57,521 nucleotides of DNA, taken from contig JADGCQ010000012.1 in assembly GCA_015228925.1 (NCBI GenBank), forward strand, positions 1 to 57,521, in the 5' to 3' direction. This document shows, piece by piece, positions 54,805 to 57,521 of the stretch (position 1 is its first letter; each line of letters opens with the position of its first letter). The notes under the pieces were generated by a model. The model made no database searches. It saw nothing but the letters and a program-made list of their open reading frames with translations, and had not been told where the DNA came from. A program made the position numbers and the translations under genes. Origin of the DNA: Magnetococcales bacterium. GTDB lineage: Bacteria; Pseudomonadota; Magnetococcia; Magnetococcales; UBA8363.

Positions 54805-56052
54805 ATGATGGCCAATCACTACGAATGGTTTATCGGACTGCGTTACCTTCGGGCCAAACGGTCACAACATTTTATCTCCGTCATCACACTGTTTTCCATC
54901 GGTGGCGTCACCCTGGGCGTTGCCGCCCTCATCGTGGTGCTGGCGGTTATGACCGGGTTTCGTGAAGAATTACAAAAACAAATTTTGGGAGTCACTGGGC
55001 AAATCAATGTCCGTTCCTATTCGGGCCGCGTCACCCACTATCCACGGCTTTTGGAAAAAATAAAGGAACATCCCAAAGTCACCGGGGCAACCCCATTCAT
55101 CTCAGGCCAAGCCATGCTCCAGGGGGGGCGGAGTTCGCTGGGTTCCGCGTTCCGGGGTGTTGATCCACAACTGGAAAAAAATGTCTCGGCACTGGCCAAA
55201 AATCTGGTCCAAGGTTCCCTTCTGGATCTCCATTCATTTGGCATCATCCTGGGAAAACACTTGGCACTGAATCTGGGTGTGGAACTGGGTGACCATGTGG
55301 CGGTCTTAACCTCTACCGGCAACGTGACGGCGATGGGGACACTCCCCCGAATGAAACGTTTCAAAGTGGTGGGTATTTTCGACTCCGGCATGTATGAATA
55401 TGATTCCGCCCTGGCTTACATCAGTCTGGAGGATGCCCAGACGCTGCTGCGTATGCAAAGCGATGAAGTCAGTGGCATCGATATCCTCACCCCCTCCCCC
55501 GATCAGGCGATCCAGGTGGGCGAAGAGTTATCTGTAGCACTGGGGCCAACCTACAGCGTCCAGGACTGGATGCAGATGAACCGAAATTTTTTCAAAGCGT
55601 TGCAGATCGAAAAGGCGACCATGTTCACCATCCTGTTTTTGGTGGTCGTCGTCGCCGCATTCAATATTATCTCCTCTTTGATTATGGTGGTCATGGAAAA
55701 AGGGAAAGAGATCGCCATTCTCAAGACCATGGGGGCTACCTCCTCCAGTATCGTCACTATCTTTCTCATCAATGGCGGGGTGATCGGCATCACCGGAACG
55801 GTATCGGGGCTGATCCTAGGATTAGTTTTAGCGTTTAATTTGGAAGGATTTTTGGGGCAGATTGAAAAAATTTTCTCCATCCAGATTCTTCATGGTGATG
55901 TTTATTTCATCGACCATGTTCCATCGGTGGTTTTGTGGAACGATGTCGCTTGGATTGTCGGCATCAGTCTGATATTGAGCCTTGGAGCCGCCATCTATCC
56001 GGCTTGGCGGGCGGCAGGGGTGGATCCGGTGGAGTCACTGCGTTATGAATAA
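54805..56052 (+). CDS. LolC/E-type lipoprotein-releasing permease
   Basis: A 415-residue inner-membrane protein. The first helix (FSIGGVTLGVAALIVVLAVM) is near residue 25-55, a periplasmic MacB-type region fills 60-265, and three more helices are at about 272-300, 318-345 and 375-400 (FtsX fold). With LolD it extracts outer-membrane lipoproteins. ATG 54805 or 54808 is possible. Only one permease gene is present here, as in bacteria with a single LolF/LolC-type subunit. The stop overlaps lolD by 8 bp. Confidence 0.92.
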   Translation: MMANHYEWFIGLRYLRAKRSQHFISVITLFSIGGVTLGVAALIVVLAVMTGFREELQKQILGVTGQINVRSYSGRVTHYPRLLEKIKEHPKVTGATPFISGQAMLQGGRSSLGSAFRGVDPQLEKNVSALAKNLVQGSLLDLHSFGIILGKHLALNLGVELGDHVAVLTSTGNVTAMGTLPRMKRFKVVGIFDSGMYEYDSALAYISLEDAQTLLRMQSDEVSGIDILTPSPDQAIQVGEELSVALGPTYSVQDWMQMNRNFFKALQIEKATMFTILFLVVVVAAFNIISSLIMVVMEKGKEIAILKTMGATSSSIVTIFLINGGVIGITGTVSGLILGLVLAFNLEGFLGQIEKIFSIQILHGDVYFIDHVPSVVLWNDVAWIVGISLILSLGAAIYPAWRAAGVDPVESLRYE

Positions 56053-56791
56053 TCCCCCACTCCTTCGCGCTCGTGGACTGACCAAAAGTTTCTCCAGCCA
56101 ATCCCGTACCACCGAGGTACTCAAGGGGGTGGATATTGCCCTGTACCCTGGAGAAATGGCCTGTCTATTGGGTGTTTCCGGTTCGGGAAAAAGTACGCTG
56201 ATACAAATTTTGGGATCTTTGGACCGCCCCACCCAGGGAGAAGTCTTCCTGGATGGGGTGAATGTATTTGCGCTCGGTTCCAAGGAATTGGCGCGACATC
56301 GTAATCTTAAAATTGGGTTTATCTACCAATTTCATCGCCTGTTGCCCGAATTCTCTGCGCTAGAGAATGTGGCGATCCCTTTGTTGATCGGTCGGATCGC
56401 GAAAAAACAGGCCATCGTCCAAGCCGAAGCCACATTGGCGCAGGTCGGTTTGGGGCATCGTTTGCACCATCGTCCGGGTCAACTTTCGGGTGGTGAGCAA
56501 CAAAGGGTTGCCATTGCCCGGGCCATTGTCACCCATCCTGTGTTATTGTTGGCCGATGAACCCACAGGTAATCTGGATCGGGAAAATGCCAAGCAGGTTT
56601 TTACATTGCTCAGAGATTTGAACAAAGACCTCAAGCTAACCTGTCTCATGGTGACCCATAACAGTGAATTGGCCGAACAATCGGACCGTTGTTTTTACCT
56701 GGAAAGTGGCAGACTGAAAGGAATCGCCAATCCATCCGCACAAACGGCCCCTACCGTCAACGATCACAAGGTTTTGGAGTGTCGCCTATGA
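56045..56791 (+). CDS. lolD: Lipoprotein-releasing ABC ATPase LolD
   Basis: A 248-residue ATPase with Walker A GVSGSGKSTL near 43, the Q-loop in YQFHRLLPEFSALENV, signature LSGGEQQRVAIARA near 147 and Walker B LLLADEPTGNLD near 167. The ATG at 56045 overlaps the permease stop. It powers lipoprotein release from the inner membrane to LolA. The stop overlaps the following ATG (ATGA). Confidence 0.94.
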   Translation: MNNPPLLRARGLTKSFSSQSRTTEVLKGVDIALYPGEMACLLGVSGSGKSTLIQILGSLDRPTQGEVFLDGVNVFALGSKELARHRNLKIGFIYQFHRLLPEFSALENVAIPLLIGRIAKKQAIVQAEATLAQVGLGHRLHHRPGQLSGGEQQRVAIARAIVTHPVLLLADEPTGNLDRENAKQVFTLLRDLNKDLKLTCLMVTHNSELAEQSDRCFYLESGRLKGIANPSAQTAPTVNDHKVLECRL

Positions 56792-57462
56792 TGGCGGTCG
56801 AAGATATGGTCGTTGGTATCATCACCTGGGCACCGGGTATTATTTTCGCGGTCACCCTGCATGAATGGGCGCATGGTTATGCCGCCACCCGTTTTGGTGA
56901 TCCCACGCCGGCGCAGTTTGGCCGACTGACTTTGAACCCCTGGCCCCATATCGATCCGGTCTGGTCCATTGCCATTCCGTTGATTATGTTGGTAACGAGT
57001 CTGGCCACCACGGGACATGCCATTGTTTTTGGGGGGGCCAAACCGGTTCCCATCAATCCTAGAAATTTTCCGCCTGGATCTTTTCGTCTTGCTTTGTTGT
57101 CGGTTGCCATTGCCGGGCCGGTGATGAATTTGTTTTTGGCATTGATCTGTGCGATTTTGTTTCGTTTGGTGTTTTATCTCCCGCCGTTCATGGTGGATGC
57201 TTTGGCATCGATGCTGGTGGCAGCACTTCAGATGAATGTATTGTTGGCGGTGTTCAACATGTTGCCGGTCCCTCCGTTGGATGGGGGACGGGTCGCTACG
57301 GCCATCCTCCCTTATCCGCTGAATCAAAAAATTGCTTCGGTGGAAAGATTTGGACTGCCCATTATTCTCATTTTGGCCTTTTCGGGGGGGTTGAGTACGA
57401 TCCTGATGCCGCCGATGCAATGGATACTTTCCTTCTACTTTACGGTCGCGGGGATGAACTAA
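56788..57462 (+). CDS. M50 family site-2 protease-like metallopeptidase
   Basis: A 224-residue membrane protease. HEWAHGYAA near residue 25 is the zinc HExxH motif, and PVPPLDGGRV near 168 supplies the third zinc ligand, within four to five membrane helices. Such proteases cut membrane-spanning proteins. ATG 56788 is taken because it overlaps the lolD stop; longer frames into lolD are shadows. Followed by an interspersed repeat. Confidence 0.9.
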   Translation: MMAVEDMVVGIITWAPGIIFAVTLHEWAHGYAATRFGDPTPAQFGRLTLNPWPHIDPVWSIAIPLIMLVTSLATTGHAIVFGGAKPVPINPRNFPPGSFRLALLSVAIAGPVMNLFLALICAILFRLVFYLPPFMVDALASMLVAALQMNVLLAVFNMLPVPPLDGGRVATAILPYPLNQKIASVERFGLPIILILAFSGGLSTILMPPMQWILSFYFTVAGMN

Positions 57463-57479
57463 ATTAAATAAATTATTAA

Positions 57480-57521
57480 AAGAAAAAAGGGGTCTGGGGG
57501 ATTGCCCCCAGGGTTTTGACT
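57480..57521 (+). repeat. Interspersed repeat, copy C (cut by window edge)
   Basis: The unit aaggggtctgggggattgcc continues with cccagggttttgact, nearly identical to the reverse complement of copy B (21964-22007), and stops at the window end. It lies 18 bp after the M50 peptidase gene. Confidence 0.85.

Noticed and set aside
1-57521. CRISPR arrays, tRNA or rRNA genes, integrases
   Set aside because: None recognised by eye in the intergenic regions; small RNA genes cannot be excluded without a covariance-model search.

Overview
The window reads as a chromosomal segment of a Gram-negative proteobacterium of moderate G+C. A LolC/E-LolD lipoprotein exporter, Tat-exported redox proteins and a 2-oxoacid:ferredoxin oxidoreductase pair beside a NiFe hydrogenase suggest an autotrophic or microaerophilic lifestyle. 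Magnetococcales (magnetotactic cocci and relatives, which use the reductive TCA cycle) is my best guess. It rests on KorAB and on an interspersed G-rich/C-rich repeat that resembles those I associate with that group; no magnetosome or rRNA gene is present to confirm it.

Layout: (1) 1-223, remnant of a HipA-like kinase running off the left edge. (2) 192-10243, an ancestral-proteasome (Anbu) locus: transglutaminase/DUF2126 protein, Anbu peptidase, an ATP-grasp/alpha-E fusion, a second transglutaminase, and a stand-alone alpha-E protein with a stand-alone circularly permuted ATP-grasp protein. (3) 10799-14732, an EAL phosphodiesterase followed closely by korA-korB. (4) 14765-15258, a truncated zeta-toxin-family gene and its small companion. 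(5) 15667-26095, a surface-glycan or lipid-type island: GT2, two B12-binding radical SAM proteins, asparagine synthase, polytopic membrane protein, methyltransferase, GT4, with a repeat-rich gap in the middle. (6) 26150-30888, a four-gene cluster of iron-sulfur and Tat proteins (aldo/keto reductase, DUF6599-like, DUF362, NapH-like polyferredoxin). (7) 31170-37470, mfd and two poorly characterised genes. (8) 37506-47317, a compact leftward run encoding a group-3b NADP-type sulfhydrogenase (hydB-G-D-A), a maturation protease fused to the HypF carbamoyltransferase domain, hypC, hypD, hypE, and a histidine kinase/response regulator pair. (9) 47499-51686, a large SNF2 helicase. (10) 52146-57462, housekeeping genes: prfB with its programmed frameshift, lysS, lolC/E, lolD and an M50 peptidase, ending in another copy of the interspersed repeat.

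Working together: hydrogenase, ferredoxin-linked KorAB and the iron-sulfur cluster give a redox/autotrophy theme. The Anbu locus looks like a system that makes and degrades a peptide-like product, and the middle island looks like cell-surface biosynthesis. The most unusual gene is the maturation protease-HypF(Kae1) fusion at 41662-43317, which lacks the acylphosphatase, zinc-finger and YrdC parts of normal HypF.
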